A DNA stretch of 35,361 nt from Acidobacteriota bacterium (GCA_023265365.1 JAHFTY010000004.1:14420-49780); one strand, 5' to 3'. Shown: positions 25,453-32,121, numbered from the stretch's first letter. The notes: generated by a model from the sequence alone, not told the origin. A program made the numbers and translations.

Positions 25453-26402
25453 TATTTTCCCCTTTTCTTAACGAGCGTGTCGTATTCCGACATCAACGCC
25501 TGAAGATGAGACGCTTCATCCTCGGCAACCTCCAGAAAAATCTTCTTGCCCCGGCGGTCGGCGATCTGCCGGGCAAAATCGCTGAAGAACCGGTGAGACC
25601 GGCGTTCCAGGTCCATCGCGAGATTCAGGGCCTTCAGATCGCTGGTGCCTTCCATGACTTCAATCTTCAACAGCGCCTTCTGTGGAAAGATTCCGTCCGC
25701 AATCTTCCGGCTCACCGGCAGTCGCGCCGGCTCTTTCGTGAGCCACGGGCTCCCGATCATCAGCATCCGATACTCTTCCTGAAGACGGCGCAAATGACCC
25801 GATTCCTCGGCAGCCAGTCGATGGAACATCAAACGTCCTCCGGAGTCCTTCGTCTTGCGGGCCGCATTACTGTAAAACGTGTAGCCGCGGCGCTCGATCG
25901 CCAGGGTCAGTTCAAGCGCGTCGCGAATCATGGTTTTCTCAAGGCGCTGCTTCTGGCTCATGCCGGCGTGCTTCGCTTCCTTCCTGACGCAGGATTTGCA
26001 GAGGCCGTGAATCGCATAGCGGCTGTAACGCTCCTCGAAACCATGTTCCTTCGTCACCTGCCGGATGAGGGTTTCCACCTTGCGCGACGGAAACTCTACG
26101 TTGCTACCACAGCTGTTGCAAATGAAATGCAGATGATTGGGCTGCCCAAACACAGGCTCGTAGCGGGTCATGCCGTTCAGTCTCGACTGCCGGACAAACC
26201 CGGAGGCGAGCAGAATCTTCAGCGTCCGGTAAATGGTCGCGACGCCGATACGGTGGCCTTTCGCAATCAGCAGATCGCGAAGTTGCTCCACAGAAGGATG
26301 CCCCTTCACGTCGAGCAACGCTCCCCAGATCAACGCCCGTTGCGAAGTCCTTTTCAGGTTCTTCTGTGCCAGCAGATGTAGCAGTTCTTTCCGTTGTCGC
26401 AT
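25452..26402 (-). CDS. Fur/PerR-type repressor fused to a diiron ferritin-like (rubrerythrin-type) domain
   Basis: A 316-residue fusion. Residues 1-145 are a Fur-family regulator: the winged helix has HPSVEQLRDLLIAKGHRIG and the recognition helix ATIYRTLKILLASGFV (55-70). Metal residues are in NHLHFICNSC (H90, H92, C95, C98) with a second zinc pair CKSC (C135, C138). A linker (about 140-155) leads to two helical hairpins: LELTLAIERRGYTFYSNA with LAAEESGH (E170, E200, H203), and NLAMDLERRSHRFFSDF with AEDEASH (E266, E296, H299). These are the two E...ExxH halves that build a rubrerythrin-like diiron site, and they are complete. No internal frameshift or stop separates the domains. It is divergent from the tlpA-like gene by 36 bp and overlaps the TonB receptor start by one base. 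Function is inferred: a metal- or peroxide-responsive repressor carrying its own iron-oxidising or peroxide-reducing module. Confidence 0.87.
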   Translation of the reverse strand: MRQRKELLHLLAQKNLKRTSQRALIWGALLDVKGHPSVEQLRDLLIAKGHRIGVATIYRTLKILLASGFVRQSRLNGMTRYEPVFGQPNHLHFICNSCGSNVEFPSRKVETLIRQVTKEHGFEERYSRYAIHGLCKSCVRKEAKHAGMSQKQRLEKTMIRDALELTLAIERRGYTFYSNAARKTKDSGGRLMFHRLAAEESGHLRRLQEEYRMLMIGSPWLTKEPARLPVSRKIADGIFPQKALLKIEVMEGTSDLKALNLAMDLERRSHRFFSDFARQIADRRGKKIFLEVAEDEASHLQALMSEYDTLVKKRGK

Positions 26403-26438
26403 GCCGGCCCCGATTATATGAGATGCTATAGTGACGCT
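26403..26438. promoter_or_regulatory. Divergent promoter/operator region with AT-rich imperfect palindrome
   Basis: Only 36 bp separate the two divergent starts. On the minus strand TATAAT (26418-26413) ends 10 bases before the Fur-fusion ATG; on the plus strand TATAGT (26427-26432) ends six bases before the tlpA-like ATG. Together they form ATTATA-N8-TATAGT (26413-26432), with five of six outer pairs matching. Both mRNAs would be leaderless or nearly so. A metal-regulator operator is plausible, but it is not a canonical 7-1-7 Fur or PerR box, and no good -35 hexamers are visible. Confidence 0.5.
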
Positions 26439-26978
26439 ATGAAAAAACTCGGTTTAGGCCTTGTTTTCACGTTGATTCTGTCGGGCTGCCAGACGGCCGA
26501 CACCCCCCGGACGGCCTCCGAAATCAAGCCGGCCTCGCTGGACAACGGTAAACCGCTTCCCCAATTCGAAGTGCCCCGGCTTACAGGCGGCACGCTGAAA
26601 AGTTCGGACCTTCGCGGCAAGGTCACGGTTGTGGACTTCTGGGCAACGTGGTGCAACCCCTGTATCGCGGAAATTCCGAACTACAACAAGCTGAAGGAAA
26701 AGTTCGCGGGCAAAGACGTCGAGATCCTCGGAATGACCGTCGAGTCCGGCTCGCTGGAGGACATCAAGCCGAAGGTGGAGGAGTTCAAGATCCAGTACTC
26801 CGTCGTCGTCGGCACGGATGAGATTGCACAGGATTTCGGCGGAATCATCGGCTGGCCCACCACCTTCCTGGTGTCGAAGGATGGCAAAATCGTCAAGCGC
26901 ATCATCGGATCCCCGCCGGGCAAGATCGAACAGATGGAAAAAGACATCGAAATGCTTCTTGGCCGCTCCCCACAATAA
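26439..26978 (+). CDS. TlpA/ResA-like thioredoxin-fold lipoprotein
   Basis: Membrane-anchored thiol-disulfide oxidoreductase, 179 residues from the ATG at 26439. MKKLGLGLVFTLILSGC is a lipoprotein signal with lipobox LSGC (C17). The thioredoxin domain begins near LPQFEVPRLTGGTLKSSDLRG, with active site WATWCNPC (C72, C75) and the cis-proline loop GWPTTFLVSKDGKIV. Such proteins reduce periplasmic disulfides, for example during cytochrome c maturation. It is divergent from the Fur-diiron gene across a 36-bp shared promoter and may therefore respond to the same signal. An in-frame extension to 26394 has no leader and overlaps the divergent gene. Confidence 0.9.
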   Translation: MKKLGLGLVFTLILSGCQTADTPRTASEIKPASLDNGKPLPQFEVPRLTGGTLKSSDLRGKVTVVDFWATWCNPCIAEIPNYNKLKEKFAGKDVEILGMTVESGSLEDIKPKVEEFKIQYSVVVGTDEIAQDFGGIIGWPTTFLVSKDGKIVKRIIGSPPGKIEQMEKDIEMLLGRSPQ

Positions 26979-27023
26979 ACAAAGTTTCCCCTCCGGTCAC
27001 ATCGCTGGAATCCAAGACCTTCG

Positions 27024-27833
27024 TCAGAGCGGCAAATTCAGCGAGAACAGCAGGAACTTCGAAAAGAACTCCCCGAACAACACCGCAACCACGCCGAGAT
27101 ACAACAAGCCCGTCGCGGCCTGCGTGTGATTCAGTTTGACGGTGCTCCAGATCATGACGGCAAGCACGATGGGAACAATCACACCGAAGATCACCCGCGG
27201 CCAGAAGAAGAAACCCTGCCGGATCATCAACTCATTCAGTACGTTCGCCAGAGGAATGGACTGCTCCGCCCGCAGCACCACAAGAGAAAAGAAGATCGCC
27301 GTCACCCGGAGTCCGATCGCGACGCTCATGACTTTGGTCAGTCGAGCCAGGTGCTCAATGGACAATCGGGGAATGACCAGATACCAGTGACCGAAGACCA
27401 TGGTCAGCATCACGGACCCCAATAATGCCGTCGCCGAGAGATGGTTGACCACAAGCACCCAGTTTTCCCATCCGCCCAGCGCCATCAGTTTGGTAAAAGC
27501 AAAACAGTCCCAGACGATGGATAGCAGTCCCGTCCCAATCACGCCGGCGAGCAGGACGTTCGCTGCCGTGAATTTCTCCACGTCGACGACGCGGTTGTAA
27601 ATCGCCATCAACAGCGCCGAGGCGGCAAGCAGAATCACCGGCAATTGCCCCGACCTGACGGGCGATGGAAACAGGAAATCGAATCCCAGCACGACGCCCA
27701 GAAGGATCGCAGCCGTCAGGCTCGCAAACTTGAAAAAACTGTTCCCGATGCTGCGCGGCGAGATGAACATCAGGCAGAGCATCATGCCGACGCCCAACTG
27801 CGAAAACAAAAAGAAAAATGTGGATGAAATCAT
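27024..27833 (-). CDS. Polytopic membrane protein of unknown function
   Basis: A protein of 269 residues that is almost entirely hydrophobic, with about eight predicted transmembrane helices. It starts MISSTFFFLFSQLGVGMMLCLMF. Histidines occur within or beside helices (VNHLSATALLGSV, FGHWYLVIPRLS), which would suit haem or metal binding, but I do not recognise the family. The start overlaps the stop of the HD-domain gene by four bases (ATGA), so the two are translationally coupled and probably act together. It is convergent with the tlpA-like gene. Confidence 0.8.
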   Translation of the reverse strand: MISSTFFFLFSQLGVGMMLCLMFISPRSIGNSFFKFASLTAAILLGVVLGFDFLFPSPVRSGQLPVILLAASALLMAIYNRVVDVEKFTAANVLLAGVIGTGLLSIVWDCFAFTKLMALGGWENWVLVVNHLSATALLGSVMLTMVFGHWYLVIPRLSIEHLARLTKVMSVAIGLRVTAIFFSLVVLRAEQSIPLANVLNELMIRQGFFFWPRVIFGVIVPIVLAVMIWSTVKLNHTQAATGLLYLGVVAVLFGEFFSKFLLFSLNLPL

Positions 27834-29080
27834 TTCGAAATGGCGATGACGCTTTCCGCGGCGCGCCGTACCGATTCACTCTTGCCGGCGGCAACACGAT
27901 CGACAAACACAAAGAACTTCCAGAGGGCCCTGTGCTTCTCTTTCAGTATACGGATTTCGTCGTTGTTGCTGCCGGAGAGCGGCGCAAGACGCCCGCCTTC
28001 GAGCCTCACCGGAACCTCGGCCTCCGGCAACGACATCCCGATCGAGGGACAATAAACAATCACCTGGCGCGGCTCAATCCCCACCGCGAGCGCAATCGCG
28101 CGCTCGGCCTCGTCGCGTTCCGCGAGGTCGTCATGAAAGCGATGCACGATGTCCTGCTGACGCGCTTCGCCGATCTCGGATGTCAGCACAAAACAGGCCT
28201 TGTAAAGCTGCCGGGCCACGAGCTTGTCGATGAGATAGCCAATCGCCGGCTCTTTTCCAAAACGCTCGGTAAGAATTAAGAACAGCGTTTCGTCCTTCAA
28301 CACGCGCAACTGCTCCGGCCTCAAGCCCTCACGAAGAGCCAGCTCGACCGCTTTGGAGATCATCGCGCCGGACGCAATCTTCGTGTGATGAAAGTAAACG
28401 CGCTCGGACAAGGTGTACCGGATGCGCAGCAGGTTCACGAGTTCCGACAATGCGTCCCGGCGGAGCATTCCGTTCTTTTCAAGATTCATCACAAGCCGGT
28501 TCCGCTCGACGACGAAAGTTTCGAACACGCGCGCATCGTAGTTTTGAGCGAGACCGCAGAAATAGGTGTCACGACACAGATAATCCAGCAGGTCGGCGCT
28601 GATGGCGCCCGAGGCGATGTCGGACATGAAGTCGTCCTGACCTTTCAGGATGCCGGCAATCTTGTCCTGGATGCCTTCCCTTTCGAGAATCCGTCCAACA
28701 CGCGACTCGCCCAGGAAATACGTGAGGCGGAAGTCGTCCTTATCGTGGCGGGGAAGGACACGCCGCTCGTCTTCGAGCGTATGCCCGAACGGGATATGCG
28801 TGATGTCGTGGAGCAGAGCGGCCACCCGCACCAGAAGCTCTTCGTCCTTCGAGATTTCGCGCGTGCGCCGCACCGCCTCGACGATGCGGTGGGCCATCCA
28901 CGAGGTCCCCAGCGAATGCTCGAAACGCGTGTGCACCGCCGACGGGAACACGAGGTACGCCGTTCCGAGTTGCTTGATTCCGCGCAGCCGCTGGAACTCC
29001 GGCGTGTCCATCAACTCCACTTCGAGGGAACCCATCTCAATGTCGCCATGTACGGCGTCGCGTATCAATTTCCGGCTCAT
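27830..29080 (-). CDS. SAMHD1/dGTPase-like HD-domain phosphohydrolase
   Basis: Metal-dependent phosphohydrolase of 416 residues, related to COG1078 and SAMHD1-like proteins that act on nucleotides. The N-terminus KLIRDAVHGDIEMGSLEVEL and FQRLRGIKQLGTAYLVFPSA are the family lead-in. The HD residues are H55 (TRFEHSLGTS), H91-D92 (ALLHDITHIPFGH) and an aspartate in SADLLDYLCRD (about 163-166). The C-terminal third lacks recognisable motifs. It shares an ATGA overlap with the downstream membrane protein, and its start is 15 bp from the divergent small gene. Whether it hydrolyses dNTPs is not certain. Confidence 0.88.
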   Translation of the reverse strand: MSRKLIRDAVHGDIEMGSLEVELMDTPEFQRLRGIKQLGTAYLVFPSAVHTRFEHSLGTSWMAHRIVEAVRRTREISKDEELLVRVAALLHDITHIPFGHTLEDERRVLPRHDKDDFRLTYFLGESRVGRILEREGIQDKIAGILKGQDDFMSDIASGAISADLLDYLCRDTYFCGLAQNYDARVFETFVVERNRLVMNLEKNGMLRRDALSELVNLLRIRYTLSERVYFHHTKIASGAMISKAVELALREGLRPEQLRVLKDETLFLILTERFGKEPAIGYLIDKLVARQLYKACFVLTSEIGEARQQDIVHRFHDDLAERDEAERAIALAVGIEPRQVIVYCPSIGMSLPEAEVPVRLEGGRLAPLSGSNNDEIRILKEKHRALWKFFVFVDRVAAGKSESVRRAAESVIAISK

Positions 29081-29095
29081 GCTATTGTGGATTCC

Positions 29096-29359
29096 ATGGC
29101 GATCGACTCATTCGAGCACCCATTCTACGACATCGAAGTGGAAACCCTGGACGAGACGGAAAATCTTCATCTCATCAAGATCCTCGCGATCGACGGCCGC
29201 CGTTTTACCTACCAGTTGAGCGGCAGCCTCGACGACCACGCCATCCTTTATATAAAGAGCGTCATTGACGCCGCCTGCTTCGGCGACATGCGGATCGAAC
29301 GCAACGGCCACGACTTCACCATCACCGAAGCCCCGCGCCGCCTGAAGCGACACTCGTAA
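29096..29359 (+). CDS. Small conserved-looking protein of unknown function (87 aa)
   Basis: A compact acidic protein beginning MAIDSFEHPFYDIEVETLD and containing ILAIDGRRFTYQLSGSLDDHAILYIKSVIDAACFGDMRI. The alternation of polar and hydrophobic residues suggests a small alpha/beta domain. I do not recognise the family. A GTG at 29087 would add three residues. It is divergent from the HD-domain gene by 15 bp and precedes tRNA-Gln. It reads as a real gene because the codon pattern is protein-like and the opposite strand has no competing gene here, but confidence is moderate. Confidence 0.6.
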   Translation: MAIDSFEHPFYDIEVETLDETENLHLIKILAIDGRRFTYQLSGSLDDHAILYIKSVIDAACFGDMRIERNGHDFTITEAPRRLKRHS

Positions 29360-29365
29360 ATCCGA

Positions 29366-29395
29366 TTTACCCGATTCGCCGCGATCTGTTAGGAT
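29366..29395 (+). promoter_or_regulatory. Probable promoter of tRNA-Gln
   Basis: TTTACC (29366-29371) and TAGGAT (29390-29395) are 18 bp apart; transcription would start near 29402, eight bases before the tRNA. Confidence 0.45.
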
Positions 29396-29409
29396 CTCCG
29401 GAGTCTTTT

Positions 29410-29480
29410 TGGGACGTCGTCCAACGGTAGGACCGCAGACTCTGGATCTGCTTATCGGGGTTCGAATCCCTGCGTCCCAG
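29410..29480 (+). tRNA. tRNA-Gln (anticodon CTG)
   Basis: A complete cloverleaf. The acceptor stem TGGGACG (29410-29416) pairs with CGTCCCA (29473-29479); the discriminator is G29480. D stem GTCC/GGAC, anticodon stem GCAGA/TCTGC with loop CTCTGGA (anticodon CTG at 29442-29444), and T arm CGGGG-TTCGAAT-CCCTG are all intact. CCA is not encoded. It reads CAG codons. An integrase relic lies just downstream, so this tRNA was probably an island attachment site; I could not find a second copy of its 3' end. Confidence 0.95.
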
Positions 29481-29651
29481 TTCCTACACACAAAAAGAGA
29501 TACCGAATGGCGGGTATTGTCTCGCCGTTTGTATTCTGGCCAGTGTGGGGGATTTTGTGGGACCGCGAAGGGAAATTGCGCTTGCGATCCCCGGGGCACT
29601 TTCTTTTTACGCTTGAGCGGCGGCAGCAGCAGGCGTAGGCAGGATGTGCGA

Positions 29652-29855
29652 TTAAAGCCGGTTGGCAGCAGCGCGGTTTCCGCCGGGAATCAGATGGCCG
29701 TAAAGATCGACAGTGGTCGGGATGGAATGATGGCCCATCTGCTCTTTCACGTATGCCGGGGATTCCCCTTGCTGAAGCATCGGACTGGCGTACGCATGTC
29801 GTTTGCCGGCGAATTCAAACTCGTACCAGTAGTACTTTCCGCGCTTGTAAATCAT
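29652..29855 (-). pseudogene. Internally deleted tyrosine integrase remnant
   Basis: The 67 residues fuse two distant parts of a phage-type integrase. The start MIYKRGKYYWYEFEFAGKRH is the N-terminal arm-type DNA-binding segment. It runs directly (around residues 24-27) into LQQGESPAYVKEQMGHHSIP followed by TTVDLYGHLIPGG, the C-terminal end that carries the late active-site histidine and the nucleophile tyrosine. The core-binding domain and the catalytic arginines are missing, so it cannot recombine DNA. Its ATG overlaps the stop of the upstream antitoxin as ATGA, showing that the intact element had antitoxin and integrase in one transcript. It sits 171 bp from the 3' end of tRNA-Gln. Confidence 0.82.
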
Positions 29856-30160
29856 CGTTTCCCCTTTCGCGGCCCCGCGGTTTTCTTTGCCGCTTTGGCA
29901 TCGTTCTGGTACTTCGCTTTCACTTCATCAAGCGAAACGACCTGCTCCGAGCCCGTGCGCACACGTGCCAGAATCTTCTCCGCTTCTGTTACGTCCATGT
30001 GGTCCTCGATCGCTTCGAGTATGTTTAGGTCGTCCATCGGAACGATCGCCGCCACATCCTTCCCGCGGCGGGTGAGCACGACACGCTCCTTCCCATAGGC
30101 AGCACGGTTGAGAATATCTGCCAAATCCTTCCGAGCATCAATCACTGCAATCTTTGCCAT
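29852..30160 (-). CDS. Phd/YefM-family antitoxin of the RelE module
   Basis: A protein of 102 residues starting MAKIAVIDARKDLADILNRA, then GKERVVLTRRGKDVAAIVPMDD, the Phd/YefM DNA-binding fold. The basic C-terminal tail (KAAKKTAGPRKGKR) is atypical, since toxin-neutralising tails are usually acidic; the helical stretch MDVTEAEKILARVRTGSEQV may do that job. A strong GGAGG precedes the ATG at 30160. It starts 2 bp after the stop of the relE toxin, so the toxin is encoded first, reversed from the usual order. Its stop overlaps the integrase remnant start by four bases. Confidence 0.87.
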   Translation of the reverse strand: MAKIAVIDARKDLADILNRAAYGKERVVLTRRGKDVAAIVPMDDLNILEAIEDHMDVTEAEKILARVRTGSEQVVSLDEVKAKYQNDAKAAKKTAGPRKGKR

Positions 30161-30162
30161 CG

Positions 30163-30420
30163 TTACCTCCGGTAGACCTCGCGCCGATGGCGGATTCTCG
30201 TAATCACGACTTTCCGTTCTTTGTCGTTGACGTTGTAGACAATCCGATAGTCGCCAACGCGGACTCGATACGTAACGTCGTCGAGTTTCTTGGAATCCGT
30301 CCCACGAGGGTCTTTCCCGATCTCTTCACATTTTTCGATGATTCGCTGACGAAGCACCTTTTGCATGCCAGCGAGTTCTTTCTCCGCGCTGGCAGCAATC
30401 AGAACTTCGTAACCCTTCAT
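30163..30420 (-). CDS. RelE/ParE-family toxin
   Basis: Predicted ribosome-dependent mRNA interferase of 85 residues. The compact fold is visible as MKGYEVLIAASAEKELAGMQ, the hinge IGKDPRGTDSKKLDDVTYRVRVGDYRIVYNV, and the terminal strand VVITRIRHRREVYRR, which carries the basic residues used by RelE-type enzymes. It precedes its antitoxin by 2 bp. No Shine-Dalgarno is visible before the ATG at 30420; instead TGTAC boxes abut the start, so the mRNA may be leaderless or poorly translated, which would suit a toxin placed first. Confidence 0.88.
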   Translation of the reverse strand: MKGYEVLIAASAEKELAGMQKVLRQRIIEKCEEIGKDPRGTDSKKLDDVTYRVRVGDYRIVYNVNDKERKVVITRIRHRREVYRR

Positions 30421-30422
30421 AA

Positions 30423-30438
30423 TGTACTACATGTACAT
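30423..30438. promoter_or_regulatory. Candidate TGTACA operator of the RelE/Phd module
   Basis: TGTACT (30423-30428) and TGTACA (30432-30437, inside the palindrome ATGTACAT) lie right upstream of the relE ATG at 30420. The hexamer matches the boxes before the first Phd module in this window. Confidence 0.5.
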
Positions 30439-30582
30439 GAAGTGCGTTATGTTCTCAATGTAAATTATGAAAATTGTACGCCCAGGAAAGACGGGCTCCA
30501 CCAAGGTCACTCGAACCGATCACAATCTATTTCACACGACGAAGGACCGAATTCATACGCCTCGACGTTCTCGGTCTCATGT

Positions 30583-30910
30583 TTATTCAACTGGACCTTC
30601 TGGGTCGGAGTTGACTTCACGGTATAGCCAAGCTTTCGCCAGTCGCCACTGCCGTTGCACGGTTCTGGTTGAAACTCCAAGATCCTCCGCGGCCTCTTCG
30701 ATGGAAAGGCCTCCGAAGAAACGCAGTTCGAAGATGTGGCTTTTTTCCTAGTCCACGAGCGCCAGGCTGTTCAGGGCTTCGTCGATGAGAATGAGATTTG
30801 TATCCGGCCGGCTGGTAACGACGCAGGCATCATCCAGGTTGATCTTCGAGCCGGCTGCGCGCTTGGCCGCCTGACGGGCCCGAGCATGATCCACCAGGAT
30901 GCCGCATCAT
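30583..30910 (-). pseudogene. ECF-type RNA polymerase sigma factor, C-terminal relic
   Basis: Reading from 30900 the translation is ILVDHARARQAAKRAAGSK, then TNLILIDEALNSLALVD, an in-frame TAG (30748-30750), then [20 protein letters not shown] and [20 protein letters not shown], ending LYREV... at the TAA 30583-30585. This is region 4 of the large ECF sigma subfamily common in Acidobacteriota. Upstream of ILVDHAR, ATGATGCGGC is two bases out of frame with the family's MRRILVDHAR, and nothing recognisable precedes it. A premature stop, a frame shift and loss of regions 1-2 make it a dead fragment. Confidence 0.8.
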
Positions 30911-31010
30911 AGTTTTTCGGTTACCGGATCGAGACCGGATTTTTTCGTTAATCCTTGGCTGAGTTTGCGGCGGCGGCAAGCGCCGACGCGTCCAATCCAC
31001 ATGAATAGAG
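30911..31010. other. Short non-coding stretch between the sigma relic and the RES toxin
   Basis: No gene seen. It contains CCGGATCGAGACCGG followed by six T (about 30924-30944), a weak terminator-like arrangement in the plus direction with no plus-strand gene before it. Confidence 0.35.
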
Positions 31011-31541
31011 TCATTTCGAATAGCGGACACGAGCGAGAACTTCGGTTCCAGGTGCGCCTGGGGCGCAAGCTCGCCAGCCGGTCAGATTTGGCCGAGCGCC
31101 AGACAGGATGATCGTTGTTTCCGCACGCCGAGTGCCGGGGCGCAGACCGGCCTCGACGCGCCATCCCGAATGCGATCGAGGAGCGACTGCAGCTGAAGGA
31201 GCGACAAGGCGAGTGGCGCCGGTGGTACGCAGGCGTGCAGCTTCGGCCTGGCATGCCCAATAGCTGGTTCTGTCTCCGGTCAGAGTGGCGCGGGGAAGGT
31301 CCGGTTCGACCGCGGGCTCATTGTCGTCAATCTCCACCGTCCACAACACGCGCTCGACACCGGCCAGATCCGCCGCCTCTCGAATCTCCTGGTGGCGCAG
31401 GAATTCGGCCCACGCCGATTCAGGCGTCGATGAGAAGTATTGAGCCGGTCCTTCGCCATCGCCGTGCCATCGAGCCGGTGGCTGAGCGCTGGTCTCCCAC
31501 AAGAAGGGGACGTCAATGTCAGTGTTGCGGAAAACGATCAC
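31011..31541 (-). CDS. RES-domain toxin (NAD+-degrading type)
   Basis: Predicted toxin of the RES family, related by fold to ADP-ribosyltransferases and known in characterised cases to deplete NAD+. The 176 residues carry the three family residues in context: an arginine in QPPARWHGDGEGPAQYFSST, a glutamate in PESAWAEFLRHQEI, and a serine in GATRLVAPSAAV. The start is GTG at 31541 (VIVFRN...), overlapping the antitoxin stop as GTGA, so toxin synthesis is coupled to the antitoxin. The frame appears intact to the TGA at 31011. Confidence 0.87.
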   Translation of the reverse strand: MIVFRNTDIDVPFLWETSAQPPARWHGDGEGPAQYFSSTPESAWAEFLRHQEIREAADLAGVERVLWTVEIDDNEPAVEPDLPRATLTGDRTSYWACQAEAARLRTTGATRLVAPSAAVAPRSHSGWRVEAGLRPGTRRAETTIILSGARPNLTGWRACAPGAPGTEVLARVRYSK

Positions 31542-32107
31542 GCAAGTAACTCGACCGCTAATTGCATTGCGGCTTGAGGACCAGGTTCATCCGGTGACCA
31601 ATCGCCGCGCAGCGTGCTGGCCGGCGTCCGGCCGCCGAGCGTCTGGCGTGGGCGTTCAAACCAACGCCGGATGCCGAATTCATTGAAACTGCCACGCAGA
31701 ATCGCTATCAATAACGCCAAAAAATGCAACCGCTGCGCCGCAGGATCGGGAACTTGCCTCTCACCTGCGGCGTAACGGCGGAGGGAGGGCTCCGACACCG
31801 CAGCCAATTCAGCCAGCCGCGCATAACCAAGAATGGCGGTCAGCCGGGGGATTTCACCTTCCGGCAGCGGCGACGATTCCAAGGCTTCGAGCAGACGACG
31901 CGGATGGATCTGGCTGCCGACTGCGATGCCTTCGGCGATTCCCGCCTGCCGAGCCGCTGCGGCCAGGCGTGCGAGTGTGTCCTCGTTGATGGACTTCCCC
32001 GGCTGATGCTCAACTAAACCCATCAGATCCGCGAGACGTGTTGCGACGACGGCGGCGCGCGGCGCATCCAGTTGGTCCAGCACGGATTTGGATTGGATTC
32101 TAGCCAT
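31538..32107 (-). CDS. Xre/MbcA/ParS-type antitoxin of the RES toxin
   Basis: The cognate antitoxin, 189 residues. The helix-turn-helix portion is ILGYARLAELAAVSEPSLRR followed by YAAGERQVPDPAAQRL (about 92-127). The C-terminal toxin-binding domain has SFNEFGIRRWFERPRQTLGG and RTPASTLRGDW, the signature of antitoxins paired with RES toxins. The N-terminal 80 residues are an extra helical segment. Antitoxin comes first, and its TGA overlaps the RES GTG. A short palindrome sits six bases before its ATG. Confidence 0.88.
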   Translation of the reverse strand: MARIQSKSVLDQLDAPRAAVVATRLADLMGLVEHQPGKSINEDTLARLAAAARQAGIAEGIAVGSQIHPRRLLEALESSPLPEGEIPRLTAILGYARLAELAAVSEPSLRRYAAGERQVPDPAAQRLHFLALLIAILRGSFNEFGIRRWFERPRQTLGGRTPASTLRGDWSPDEPGPQAAMQLAVELLA

Positions 32108-32112
32108 TATCC

Positions 32113-32121
32113 ATACAGTAT
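32113..32121. promoter_or_regulatory. Candidate operator of the Xre/RES module
   Basis: ATACAGTAT is a 4+1+4 palindrome five bases upstream of the antitoxin ATG (32107). Position and symmetry fit autoregulation by the Xre protein, but the site is short. Confidence 0.35.

Noticed and set aside
29108-29599. Minus-strand frame of 163 codons across tRNA-Gln
   Set aside because: It contains the familiar spurious translation of a tRNA (DAGIRTPISRSRVCGPTVG) and lies opposite the small gene.
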